Below are positions 16,131 to 25,992 of a stretch of 47,434 nt of DNA, one piece after another (position 1 is the stretch's first letter; every line of letters begins with the position of its first letter). This DNA comes from Acidobacteriota bacterium (GTDB taxonomy: Bacteria > Acidobacteriota > Vicinamibacteria > Vicinamibacterales > UBA2999). Under the pieces are notes generated by a model, which was given only the letters and a program-made list of their open reading frames with translations, was not told the origin of the DNA and ran no database searches. The stretch covers positions 1 through 47,434 of the forward strand of contig JAEUQR010000150.1 in assembly GCA_016789705.1 (NCBI GenBank), read 5' to 3'. The translations under genes and the position numbers were made by a program.

Positions 16131-19100
16131 CTAGAAGTTGACGCTCGCCGTCAGCCGGAGCAGACGGCCGTTGAGGAAGTTCACCGGGCGCAGCCACCGG
16201 GTGCTGTAGGCCGAGATGACCGACTGCACCGAGTTGGAGTTGAGCGCGTTGTAGGCGTCGAGCGCCGTGCGGAGTCTGCCGAAGCCGATGTCGAACGATT
16301 TGCTGATGGCGACGTCGAGCTGCGAGAAGCGGTCGCCGAAGACCGAGTTCGGCGCGTAAAGATTCACCGTCTGCGCGGTGGTGAGCGTGGTGCGCGCCGG
16401 ATCCCTGAAGCGCACGGTGGCCGACGTCACCGCCAGGGTCGCATCCTGCGGCGCGCCGGGCGTGTTGCGGTAGATGAAGCTGGCGTTGAAGTTCCACGGC
16501 AGCGGCACCGAGGCTCGCAGCCGCACGTCGAGCAGGTCCATCCAGTCGGTCACGACGCGACAGAACGGGTTGTACGAATTGGCCGCCGGCGCAAGCGAGC
16601 CACCGCGCAGCGGGCTGCCGGTGATGTTGTTGGGTTGGTTCGGCATATCCACCGTCAGGCAGTGGTCGTCGACCTGACGGCCGATGTCGACGCCGCCGCC
16701 CACGGTGATGCCCTTCGGGAGACGGCCGTTGATGAGGACCCACGCGCCGTCCCAGTAGCGTTGCATGTTGCCGAATTCCTTGGCGTTGGTCACCCGCAGC
16801 TGGCCCTGACCGAAGAGGGCCGGCTTCACGTCGTAGTAGCCACACTGCTGCTGCCCCGCGTTCGGCAGGCGCGGGTCGTTCGGCACGGTGATGCAGAACT
16901 CGTCGAAGCTCTCGGGCCCGAGCAAAGTGTTCTCGGTGACGGTGAAGCTGCCGTCCCAGTTGTGGTTGTAGCCGACGCTCACCGACAGGCCGTCGCGGAT
17001 CTGGTGCTCCACCTCGACGTTGATGTCCCACAGGAAGTCGCGGTTGTCCTTGGTCACCGAGTCGTCGAAGAGCGTCGCCGACGGAATGAACTTGCCGAAG
17101 TTCACGTTCGAAATCGCACCGCACTCGCCGTTGGCGGCGAAGTTCGCCAGCGCGCAGTCTGGAATGTAGTTCCCGTTGGCGTCGTTCCAGTTACGGAACG
17201 CGGTGTTCACCGACGAGCTGAACGGATGGAACCGGCGTGTCAGGTCGCTGCGCGAGAGCTGGTTGAAGCGGCCGACCGACGCCTTCACGGCCGTGCGGCC
17301 GTTGCCGAACAGGTCCCACGCCACGCCGAACCGGGGATTGATGTCCGTCCACTCCGGCACGCCCTTGAGTTCCTGCACCTCGCGTTCGGGCACGAAGAGA
17401 CCGGCGTCGAGTTTGGCGGCCGGGAACCCCATGGAGACGTAGTCGAGGCGCACGCCCGCGGTCAGAGTGACGCGGTTGAGGGTCCATGAGTCCTGCAGGA
17501 ACACGCCGAGTTCGGCGTTCTGGCGCTCCTGCTGATAGAACGGCTCGGCCTGGTACTGGATCCGCAGGGGACGCCCGTTCAGGAAGTCGTAGTTGAGACC
17601 GTCGGTCTCGTTGTTGCGCGAGCGCGACTCGTCGTTGAACGCCTGTTCCAGCGTGACGCCGGCCTTGAACGTGTGGCTGCCGGTGACATACGAGGCGGTG
17701 ACGCGCTGCGCGCTGCGGCCCGTGCGGGCCTTCGGTGCCGTGAGCACCGTGGTGGCGCCATACCGGAAGTTGGTCGAGGTCTCCAGAATCGAGCGGTCGT
17801 CGCGGCTGACGCCGTCCTGCGCGAAGTTCACCCAGTTGGCAACCTGCCACGACGCGCCGGCTTCGACGAGCAGCTTGTTCGTGAGTGGCGCCTGCCATGT
17901 GCCCTGCACGACGCCCGACGGCCACCAGTCCCAGCCGCGCTCCGACTCGATGGCGTTGGCGCCGGTGAAGGGGCCCGTGGTGCAGCGGCACGACTTCTGG
18001 ATGTCGCCGAACACGGTGAACTTGTGCTTCTCGGTGGCCTGCCAGGTGGTGCGGAGCGAGTGGTTGCGGAACCAATCGAAGCTGGCCGCCGGACGGTCGA
18101 GATCGGGTTCGTAGGCAATCGTCGGCACGCTCGGGATGCCGGACTTGCCCTGCAGCTTGTTGTAGTAGGCGCCGGGCTGGTTGACGCGCGATCCCCAGCG
18201 GGCCACGGCGGCGAAGAACCAGACCTTGTCCTTGATGATCGGTCCGCCCAGCTGCGCCCCGAGCCGATAGACGTTCTGGACCTCGGCGCTCGAGGTGATG
18301 TCGAACGCACGCAGTCCGTCGTCGATGTTCGAGCTCTGCATGCCCGGACCGGAGTAGTACCCCTCGATGGTCGTGCTGAAGAGGTTGCTGCCGGTCTTAG
18401 GGATGGCGTTGATGGACGCGCTGCCCGACCCCGATTCCGCGCCCATGCCGCTCGTCTCGAGTTGCAGTTCCTGAATCGTGCCCTGGTCGCTCACGTAGCC
18501 GACGCCGTCGGCCGCGCCGATGAAGAACTGGCTGCGGAATCCGTCGTAGGAAGCGCGCGTGCCGGTCTTGCCGTGGAAGAACGTGTAGGCGCCCTGCGCC
18601 GACCAGGTGTCGCGCGAGCCACCGACGTCGGCCTGCGTCGAGGCGAACCCCGGCGTCATGTAGGCCAGCGTCTGCGGGCCGATGTTGCCGCTCGGCAGCG
18701 CCTCGAGCATCTGCTGCCCGATCACTTCCTGCTGGCGAATCGACTGGGTGTCGACGACCGGCGACGCGCCGGTGACGGTGATGGTCTCGGTGATGGCGCC
18801 CACGGCCAGATTGACGTTCAGCGGCGCCGTGAAGCCGGCGGTCAGTTCGATGCCTTCGCGGCGCACCGTCGAGAAGCCCGGCAGCGAGAACGTCACCACG
18901 TAGGTGCCGGGGCGCAGGTCAATGACGTTGTAGCGGCCCTCGCCGTCGGTCGTGACCGTGCGCACCTTCTCGATGAGGGCCGGGCTCGATGCCTCGACAG
19001 TGACACCTGGCAACGCGAGGCCACCATCGTCCCGCACGACGCCCGTGATGCCACCGTTTTGCTGCGCACCCGCAGGCCCTGCCGCCAGCAGGATTCCGGC

Positions 19101-19151
19101 CACGAGGCCGGCAAGAGCCCTGATCAAGCCTCGAACGTCGACATTGCTCAC
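16131..19151 (-). CDS. Oar-like TonB-dependent outer-membrane receptor
   Basis: The product is 1006 aa. A signal peptide (ending GPAGAQQ) is followed by a carboxypeptidase-regulatory-like domain (about 32-115, GVVRDDGGLALPGVTVE and RPGTYVVTFSLPGF), a plug (about 120-240, EVIGQQMLEALPSG) and a long barrel. The C-terminus ends RLTASVNF with the terminal Phe used for outer-membrane insertion. No SusD partner is present. The substrate cannot be read from sequence; related Oar proteins are abundant in Acidobacteriota. It is the first gene of a five-gene operon. An AAGGAG site precedes the ATG. Its upstream region is shared with the divergent cytochrome/monooxygenase-like gene. Confidence 0.93.
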   Translation of the reverse strand: MSNVDVRGLIRALAGLVAGILLAAGPAGAQQNGGITGVVRDDGGLALPGVTVEASSPALIEKVRTVTTDGEGRYNVIDLRPGTYVVTFSLPGFSTVRREGIELTAGFTAPLNVNLAVGAITETITVTGASPVVDTQSIRQQEVIGQQMLEALPSGNIGPQTLAYMTPGFASTQADVGGSRDTWSAQGAYTFFHGKTGTRASYDGFRSQFFIGAADGVGYVSDQGTIQELQLETSGMGAESGSGSASINAIPKTGSNLFSTTIEGYYSGPGMQSSNIDDGLRAFDITSSAEVQNVYRLGAQLGGPIIKDKVWFFAAVARWGSRVNQPGAYYNKLQGKSGIPSVPTIAYEPDLDRPAASFDWFRNHSLRTTWQATEKHKFTVFGDIQKSCRCTTGPFTGANAIESERGWDWWPSGVVQGTWQAPLTNKLLVEAGASWQVANWVNFAQDGVSRDDRSILETSTNFRYGATTVLTAPKARTGRSAQRVTASYVTGSHTFKAGVTLEQAFNDESRSRNNETDGLNYDFLNGRPLRIQYQAEPFYQQERQNAELGVFLQDSWTLNRVTLTAGVRLDYVSMGFPAAKLDAGLFVPEREVQELKGVPEWTDINPRFGVAWDLFGNGRTAVKASVGRFNQLSRSDLTRRFHPFSSSVNTAFRNWNDANGNYIPDCALANFAANGECGAISNVNFGKFIPSATLFDDSVTKDNRDFLWDINVEVEHQIRDGLSVSVGYNHNWDGSFTVTENTLLGPESFDEFCITVPNDPRLPNAGQQQCGYYDVKPALFGQGQLRVTNAKEFGNMQRYWDGAWVLINGRLPKGITVGGGVDIGRQVDDHCLTVDMPNQPNNITGSPLRGGSLAPAANSYNPFCRVVTDWMDLLDVRLRASVPLPWNFNASFIYRNTPGAPQDATLAVTSATVRFRDPARTTLTTAQTVNLYAPNSVFGDRFSQLDVAISKSFDIGFGRLRTALDAYNALNSNSVQSVISAYSTRWLRPVNFLNGRLLRLTASVNF

Positions 19152-19391
19152 TGGCCGCTCCTTCTGGGAGTCCCCCGAACGTTGAGCACTAGGCGCACAT
19201 GCGGTCGCCGGTCACGCGAACGCACGCGGCGCGGACACTACACCCATGAGCTAAGCGGCGGCAAGCACAAACTCAGTACATGACGTTACAAGATGCAACA
19301 ATTGCACTTATTAGATGACACAACGGCCGGGCTTTGGGTATCATGCGCTTCATCTTGGATAACATGGGGTAGTACGCCCCAAGGAGCCGGC
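19152..19391. promoter_or_regulatory. Divergent regulatory region with A+T-rich core and palindrome
   Basis: These 240 bases separate the divergent TonB receptor and cytochrome/monooxygenase-like genes and are much richer in A+T at 19270-19370 than anything nearby. TGCAA-CAA-TTGCA (19294-19306) is a perfect short palindrome and a candidate operator. A possible plus-strand -10 (GATAAC or TAACAT near 19358-19365) precedes the AAGGAG site of the 19392 gene. Both promoters are likely here, but exact elements are uncertain. Confidence 0.45.
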
Positions 19392-20903
19392 ATGACAGCT
19401 CGACGCCTCCGTGTGTGGTCGTTTGCGTTCGCCGCCAGCGCCGTCGTAGGCGCGGCGTTCTTTGCCCCCGCCGCCGAGGCGCAGACCGCCGCGGCTCTGC
19501 CCGCCGAAGTCACCTACAGCAAACACATCGCGCCGATTCTGCAGCGCAGCTGCGAGAACTGCCACCGCGACGGTGGCGGCGCGCCAATGGCCCTGCAGAC
19601 CTACGAGCAGGTGCGGCCGTGGGCGCGTTCGATCAAGACGCGCACACACATCGGCCCGAAGGCCGGCGTGATGCCGCCGTGGTACGTCGAAAAGGACATC
19701 GGCATCCAGAAATTCAAGAACGATCCCTCGCTGAGCGAACAGGAGCTCGCGATGGTCGCGAAGTGGGCCGACTCAGGCGCCCCGCGTGGCAACCCGGCCG
19801 ACGCGCCGGCGCCGCGCGTGTGGAACAGCGACACCTCGTGGCAGATCGGCACGCCGGATCTCGTCGTCAAGACGACCGACATCGTCGTCAAGGGCGGCTC
19901 GCCCGACTGGTGGGGCGAGATCCCGAACGTGCCCATCGGCCTCACGGAAGATCGGTACGTCTCGGCCGTGGAGGTGCGCGAGGTCAACGACGTGCCGTCG
20001 AGCGGCACCGGGCGCGACACGGTGGGCGGACGCTACGTCTTCCACCACATGATCTGGCAGACGAAGGTGCTCGACGCGCCCGATGCGCCGACGAATGCCG
20101 CCGACGCGTTCAACCTCGATGCCCTCTTCGGCCGCGAGCCCGGCACCACCAACTGGCCGGTGCACGAAGTGGGCCGTGAGCCCGACTTCTTCGACCCGAA
20201 GTCGGCCCGCCTGCTCAAGGCCGGTTCGTCGTTCGTGACCGACTCGGTGCACCTGCACTCGAACGGCCGCGACACGAAGGCGCACCTCGAGATCGGCTTC
20301 AAGTTCATGCCGAAGGGCTACAAGCCGGAGTACCGCCAGTCGCAGAGCGCGCTCGGTAACGGTGTCGACATCGACATCCGCGCCATGGACTCGAACCAGC
20401 AGCTCAACGCCTACTGGGCCCTCACCGAGCACACCAAGATCCTCTCCTTCGAACCGCACCTGCACGCGCCGGGCGCCCGCATGTGCCTCGAAGCGTCCTG
20501 GGGCTACACGGTCGAGACGATCAACTGCGTGGGCTACGACCACAACTGGGTGCGCGGCTACGACTACGACGACGACCACGCGCCGCTCCTGCCCCGCGGC
20601 ACGGTGCTGCACATCGTCGGCTTCATGAACAACTCGCCGAGCAACAAGAACGTGCCCGACCCGCGCAACTGGCAGGGCTCGGGGAACCGCTCGGTGGCCA
20701 ACATGTTCATCGACCTCGGCAACCGTGTGGCGCTCACCGACGAGCAGTTCCTGGCCGAAATGAAGGCGCGCAAGGAAAAGCTCAAGCTGACGCGTGGCTC
20801 GGTCATGATCGGGTGCCCGCTCTGCAATCTCGACCTGCCGGCCAAGCCGCCGACCGCGCCCGCCGCGGCGCCGCGGACGGCCGCCCCTCAGCAGCAGCAG
20901 TAG
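19392..20903 (+). CDS. Secreted cytochrome c / copper type II monooxygenase-like protein
   Basis: The product is 503 aa. ATG 19392 has AAGGAG 6 bases upstream; the frame is open further up but a signal peptide (ending APAAEAQ) starts here. A c-type haem site Cys54-Glu-Asn-Cys57-His58 lies near the N-terminus, with MPPW (Met94) as possible sixth ligand. The C-terminal two thirds resembles the PHM/DBH copper fold: HHM at 218-220 and HLH at 356-358 are placed like the CuH and CuM ligands. A Pro/Ala/Gln tail ends the protein. Extracytoplasmic oxidation using haem-delivered electrons is inference; the substrate is unknown. It is followed after 28 bases by its probable operon partner. Confidence 0.8.
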   Translation: MTARRLRVWSFAFAASAVVGAAFFAPAAEAQTAAALPAEVTYSKHIAPILQRSCENCHRDGGGAPMALQTYEQVRPWARSIKTRTHIGPKAGVMPPWYVEKDIGIQKFKNDPSLSEQELAMVAKWADSGAPRGNPADAPAPRVWNSDTSWQIGTPDLVVKTTDIVVKGGSPDWWGEIPNVPIGLTEDRYVSAVEVREVNDVPSSGTGRDTVGGRYVFHHMIWQTKVLDAPDAPTNAADAFNLDALFGREPGTTNWPVHEVGREPDFFDPKSARLLKAGSSFVTDSVHLHSNGRDTKAHLEIGFKFMPKGYKPEYRQSQSALGNGVDIDIRAMDSNQQLNAYWALTEHTKILSFEPHLHAPGARMCLEASWGYTVETINCVGYDHNWVRGYDYDDDHAPLLPRGTVLHIVGFMNNSPSNKNVPDPRNWQGSGNRSVANMFIDLGNRVALTDEQFLAEMKARKEKLKLTRGSVMIGCPLCNLDLPAKPPTAPAAAPRTAAPQQQQ

Positions 20904-20931
20904 CAGTAGCAATCGCACAGGAGAAACATCC

Positions 20932-21909
20932 ATGACCCGCCGAGTCGCCGCTGTCGCCGCCATCGTGCTCCTGGGCACGTTCGAGATGGCGTTCTCGCAG
21001 AACCTGACCTACGCGAAGGGACAGACCGTGTCCCCCGCATACGAGGGCTGGGAGGAAGACTCGGCGGGCCGGAAATTCTTCGTGTTCGGCTACATGAACC
21101 GCAACTGGCAGGAAGAGCCCGACGTGCCGGTCGGTCCCGACAACAAGTTCATGACCGGCGCGGCCGACCAGGGCCAGCCCACGCATTTCCTGCCGCGGCG
21201 CAACCGCTTCATCTTCCGCGTGCCAGTGCCGGCCGGCTTCACCGAGAAGGACGAGCTCGTGTGGTCGCTGACCACCAAGGGCAAGACCGAACTCGCGCAC
21301 GCGACCCTCGGCATCGACCAGAAGCTCGACGATGTCGTGAAGGCGTCCGAAACCGGCGCTCTCGGCGCTGGGAGCAGCAGTCCTGAAGTGCGTGCGAACA
21401 CGCCGCCGGTCGTCGAAATCCAGGGGCCGCGCCGGCTCGAAATCAAGGCCGGCGACACGGTGACGCTCGTGGCCCAGGTGCAGGACGACGGTATCCCGAA
21501 GGTCCGCGCGATCGGTGCGGGCGCTGCCGTCGAGAACTCCGGGTCGTCGACGGCCCTCTCGGCCAACGCCGCCGCCACCGCGCAGATCGAAGCGCTGCGG
21601 GCGCGCCGGCTCTTCCTGCCGCCGAGTCGGGTGACCGTGGGCAAGAACGTGGGCCTGTGGCTCGGCTGGCACGTCTACCGCGGCCCTGGCAAGGTCACGT
21701 TCGATCAGGATCAGATTCAGACCTGGGAAGACACGCGCACGGGCGGCAACTCGCCGTGGGCGCCGCACTGGACGGCGCCGAAGCTCCCGGCCGACGGCCG
21801 CATCACCGCGCGCGCGACGTTCAGCGAGCCCGGCGAGTACGTCCTGCGGGCGCGCGCCGACGACGGTGCCCTCACGGCCGACCAGCAGATTACGGTCGTC
21901 GTCAAGTAG
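20932..21909 (+). CDS. Secreted protein of unknown function, partner of the cytochrome/monooxygenase-like gene
   Basis: The product is 325 aa and not recognised. CAGGAGAAAC precedes the ATG. A signal peptide (ending AFSQ) leads into a beta-rich protein with segments FFVFGYMNRNWQEEPDVPVG and FLPRRNRFIFRVPVP, then an Ig-like or cadherin-like stretch (about 155-190, PPVVEIQGPRRLEIKAGDTV). A second beta domain ends ARADDGALTADQQITVVV, like an Ig-type strand pair. It has no cysteine pairs or metal motif that I can identify. The 28-base spacing suggests cotranscription with the upstream gene. Confidence 0.7.
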   Translation: MTRRVAAVAAIVLLGTFEMAFSQNLTYAKGQTVSPAYEGWEEDSAGRKFFVFGYMNRNWQEEPDVPVGPDNKFMTGAADQGQPTHFLPRRNRFIFRVPVPAGFTEKDELVWSLTTKGKTELAHATLGIDQKLDDVVKASETGALGAGSSSPEVRANTPPVVEIQGPRRLEIKAGDTVTLVAQVQDDGIPKVRAIGAGAAVENSGSSTALSANAAATAQIEALRARRLFLPPSRVTVGKNVGLWLGWHVYRGPGKVTFDQDQIQTWEDTRTGGNSPWAPHWTAPKLPADGRITARATFSEPGEYVLRARADDGALTADQQITVVVK

Positions 21910-21924
21910 CGGCGTTCGGGCCGC

Positions 21925-21953
21925 TTGACCGCAAGGCGGCGCGGCCCTAAGAT
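21925..21953 (+). promoter_or_regulatory. Consensus sigma70 promoter of 6S RNA
   Basis: TTGACC (21925-21930) and TAAGAT (21948-21953) are separated by 17 bases, each with 5 of 6 consensus matches. The predicted start at about 21960 coincides with the 5' arm of the 6S RNA closing stem. Confidence 0.8.
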
Positions 21954-21959
21954 CGACGT

Positions 21960-22142
21960 GTTCCTGCTGTGCTCGTGATGGATCTCTGGAGGCTCGTCTG
22001 AGCCAATGTTCCTTCCAAGCGAGTTGCGTCCGCTGCGTGGTGTGCATGCCTCCGTCGTGAGGAAGCCTTAAGCGCAGCGCTTTCAGCGACTCCACCTGCT
22101 AACGCAGGTTCAGCGATCCTCCCCACACGGCACCGCGGGGCA
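21960..22142 (+). ncRNA. ssrS: 6S RNA
   Basis: About 180 bases with the signature elements of 6S RNA, the decoy that binds sigma70-RNA polymerase. TGAGCC at 21999 is followed by the 5' side of the central bubble. Then come GGTGTGCATGC near 22041-22051, GAGGAAGCCTTAA near 22061-22073, and CCACCTG with its partner CAGGTT near 22093-22110. The ends pair: TCCTGC with GCGGGG, GTGC with GCAC, GTG with CAC, and GGAGG with CCTCC. The promoter at 21925-21953 starts transcription at the outer arm, giving the standard length. The exact 3' end is uncertain by a few bases. Confidence 0.88.
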
Positions 22143-22194
22143 CCTTAATCGTCGCCACCCCGTCGGCATCCCCGGCGGGCACCGAGGCCAGCCA

Positions 22195-23184
22195 GTGACC
22201 GTCGGCGAACGCGGAGAACACGCCCTCATCGAGTGGCTTCGCCGGCACCTGCCGGCGCCCGGGCCAGACGTCCTCGTCAGTATCGGCGACGATGCCGCCG
22301 TGCTGCGCGCGCCCCGCAACGCCTACCTCGTCCAGACCACCGACACGGTCGTCGACGGCGTCCACGTTTCGAGCCGCCTGATGACGCCGGAGGCCATTGG
22401 CCGGCGGGCCGTGGCGGTGAACCTGAGCGACATTGCCGCGATGGCGGCCCGCCCCGACTGGCTGCTCCTCTCGCTCGTCCTGCCGGACCACTGTCCCGTC
22501 GCCGCCTTCGAGGCCCTGGTCACCGGCGCCGCCGACACGGCGCGCGCGGCGGGGGCCACGATCGTGGGCGGCAACATCACCCGCACGAGCGGCCCGCTCG
22601 TCGTCGACGTCACTGTCACCGGCCACGTGCGCCCGCGGCGTCTCCTCCGCCGCGACACGGCGCGGGCAGGCGACGAACTCTGGCTCACCGGCAGCATCGG
22701 CGGCGCGGCGGCAGGGCTCGCCATGCTCGAGGCAGGCGACATCCGCGACGCCGCCTGCGTGACGCGCTACACGACGCCGCTCCCGCGCCTGCGCGAAGCG
22801 TGGGCGATGGCACGCGACGGCGCCGCCCGCGCCGCCATCGACCTCAGCGACGGCCTGGCCGACGCCGTGCGCCAACTGGCGGCCGCCTCGGGCACCGGGG
22901 CGCGCCTCGACGCGTCGGCGCTGCCGCTCGAGCCGGGCGCCATCACCTGGCAGCAGGCCCGCGGCCGCGATCCGGTGCACGAGGCGCTGCACGCGAGCGA
23001 CGACTACGAGCTGCTCTTCGCCGTGAGCCCGAAGGCCGGCGGGCGCCTGCGCGCTGCGCGCGCCAGCGTGGCGACGCCGTTCACCCGCATCGGCGTGCTC
23101 ACGACGCAGCCCGCGCTCGTGCTGCACCGCGACGGCGTCGACACGCCCCTCCCCACCGGCTTCGAGCACTTCGTGAGTGCCTGA
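22195..23184 (+). CDS. thiL: Thiamine-monophosphate kinase
   Basis: The product is 329 aa, normal for ThiL, which phosphorylates thiamine monophosphate to thiamine pyrophosphate with ATP. The AIR-synthase-like fold shows its signatures: GERGEHALIEWL at the start, SIGDDAAVL (magnesium/ATP site), DTVVDGVHV, GGNITRTSGPL, DLSDGLADAV and DDYELLF. GTG 22195 starts the protein exactly where the family begins; only a weak GAGG precedes it. No other thiamine gene is nearby. The next gene starts in the last base of the stop codon. Confidence 0.95.
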   Translation: MTVGERGEHALIEWLRRHLPAPGPDVLVSIGDDAAVLRAPRNAYLVQTTDTVVDGVHVSSRLMTPEAIGRRAVAVNLSDIAAMAARPDWLLLSLVLPDHCPVAAFEALVTGAADTARAAGATIVGGNITRTSGPLVVDVTVTGHVRPRRLLRRDTARAGDELWLTGSIGGAAAGLAMLEAGDIRDAACVTRYTTPLPRLREAWAMARDGAARAAIDLSDGLADAVRQLAAASGTGARLDASALPLEPGAITWQQARGRDPVHEALHASDDYELLFAVSPKAGGRLRAARASVATPFTRIGVLTTQPALVLHRDGVDTPLPTGFEHFVSA

Positions 23185-23780
23185 TGGCGGTCCCACGCGC
23201 GGTGCGGCGACTGCTCGTGATCACCGTGGCGGGGCTCCTCGTCCTCGCCGTGTTCACGACCCGCACGCGCGACTCGACCGAGGAAGTCTTCGACGGCGAC
23301 GGCCGGCCGCGCCTCGGCACTGCCATTCGCTTCCAGGCGACGGCCTACTGCAAGGGTGAGACGACGGCGGCGGGTATCGCCGTGCGCCACGGCATGGCCG
23401 CCGCGGACGCGACGCTGCTGCCGCTCGGCAGCGTCGTCTACGTCGAGACCGACGACACCCGCTACAGCGGCATCTGGACCGTGCTCGACACGGGGCCCGA
23501 GGTCAAGGGCCGCGAGCTCGACCTCTACATGTGGAGCTGCAACGACGCGCTTGCCTTCGGCCGCCAGCCGGTGCGCGTGACGATCCTGCGCCTCGGGTGG
23601 GACCCGCGCGCCAGCGCACCGGCGCCGGTCGAGCAGTTGTTCCGCCGTCGTGAGCGGGCCCAGCCACCGGCGCCTTCGCCGCCCCCCGCCGTGACGGATC
23701 CGGCCCCCACGCCCGCACCCGTGCCACCGCCCGCCTCCGGTGTCACACCGCCGTCGGCCACGCCGCCCTCGGACGGCTAG
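23184..23780 (+). CDS. Membrane-anchored 3D-domain protein
   Basis: The product is 198 aa. ATG 23184 overlaps the thiL stop by one base (TGATG). One N-terminal transmembrane helix (about 10-27) is followed by a 3D domain (about 50-135: FQATAYCKGETTAAGI, VLDTGPEVKGRELDLYM), named for three conserved aspartates and found in lytic transglycosylase-like MltA and YabE/YuiC proteins. The tail from about 150 is Pro/Ala-rich, as in proteins crossing the cell wall. Peptidoglycan remodelling in the periplasm is inferred. Two cysteines (in AYCKG and WSCND) could form a disulfide. Confidence 0.8.
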   Translation: MAVPRAVRRLLVITVAGLLVLAVFTTRTRDSTEEVFDGDGRPRLGTAIRFQATAYCKGETTAAGIAVRHGMAAADATLLPLGSVVYVETDDTRYSGIWTVLDTGPEVKGRELDLYMWSCNDALAFGRQPVRVTILRLGWDPRASAPAPVEQLFRRRERAQPPAPSPPPAVTDPAPTPAPVPPPASGVTPPSATPPSDG

Positions 23781-23814
23781 ACGCGCGCGCCGCCCGGGCG
23801 GCTAGACGCGCGCC
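23774..23814 (+). repeat. 15-bp direct repeat spanning the 3D-gene stop codon
   Basis: CGGCTAGACGCGCGC occurs at 23774-23788 and again at 23799-23813, 25 bases apart. The first copy contains the stop codon of the 3D-domain gene. It looks like a local tandem duplication. Confidence 0.8.
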
Positions 23815-23892
23815 GTGCGTGCGACGACCCATCGCGCAGACGTCTCCAGGTGTCACGGCGCGCAAATCCTCCCCTGGATCCTGCCGGGCATT

Positions 23893-23901
23893 TGTTATCA
23901 T
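23893..23901 (+). promoter_or_regulatory. Extended -10 promoter of cstA, near-leaderless
   Basis: TG-T-TATCAT (23893-23901) matches an extended -10. The predicted start at about 23908 leaves only about 3 bases before the cstA ATG at 23911. No Shine-Dalgarno sequence is present in the region. Confidence 0.5.
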
Positions 23902-23910
23902 CCCCGTCCT

Positions 23911-25740
<1,830 letters not shown>

Positions 25741-25761
25741 CCACCAGCGCACGATTCCCGA

Positions 25762-25802
25762 CGCCCCGGAACCCCACGGCGGGTTCCGGGGCGTTCGTTC
25801 GT
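25762..25802 (+). terminator. Intrinsic terminator after cstA
   Basis: CGCCCCGGAACCC (25762-25774) pairs perfectly with GGGTTCCGGGGCG (25781-25793) around a 6-base loop. TTCGTTCGT follows; the T-tract is interrupted, but the 13-bp G+C-rich stem is strong. Confidence 0.8.
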
Positions 25803-25992
25803 ACGGGCTGGGCACGGGGCGGCCGCGGCCGCCTCGACGCCGGCGCCGCTCGCCCCCACGCCGGGGGCCCTCCTGCCCCCTGTTGGTGCGGCCCGCTTGT
25901 GCCGATACTTCCCACACTGGCGCTTGGCAACGCGTCTCCCCGCGGCCGGGCCCGTTTCCGACGTACATCGCCAGCCCAAGGGGTCGCTTTCC

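Noticed and set aside
14205..17489. A 1094-codon open frame on the plus strand
   Set aside because: It is antisense to the FG-GAP lipoprotein and the TonB receptor, has no domain likeness and the composition of a G+C-driven shadow frame.
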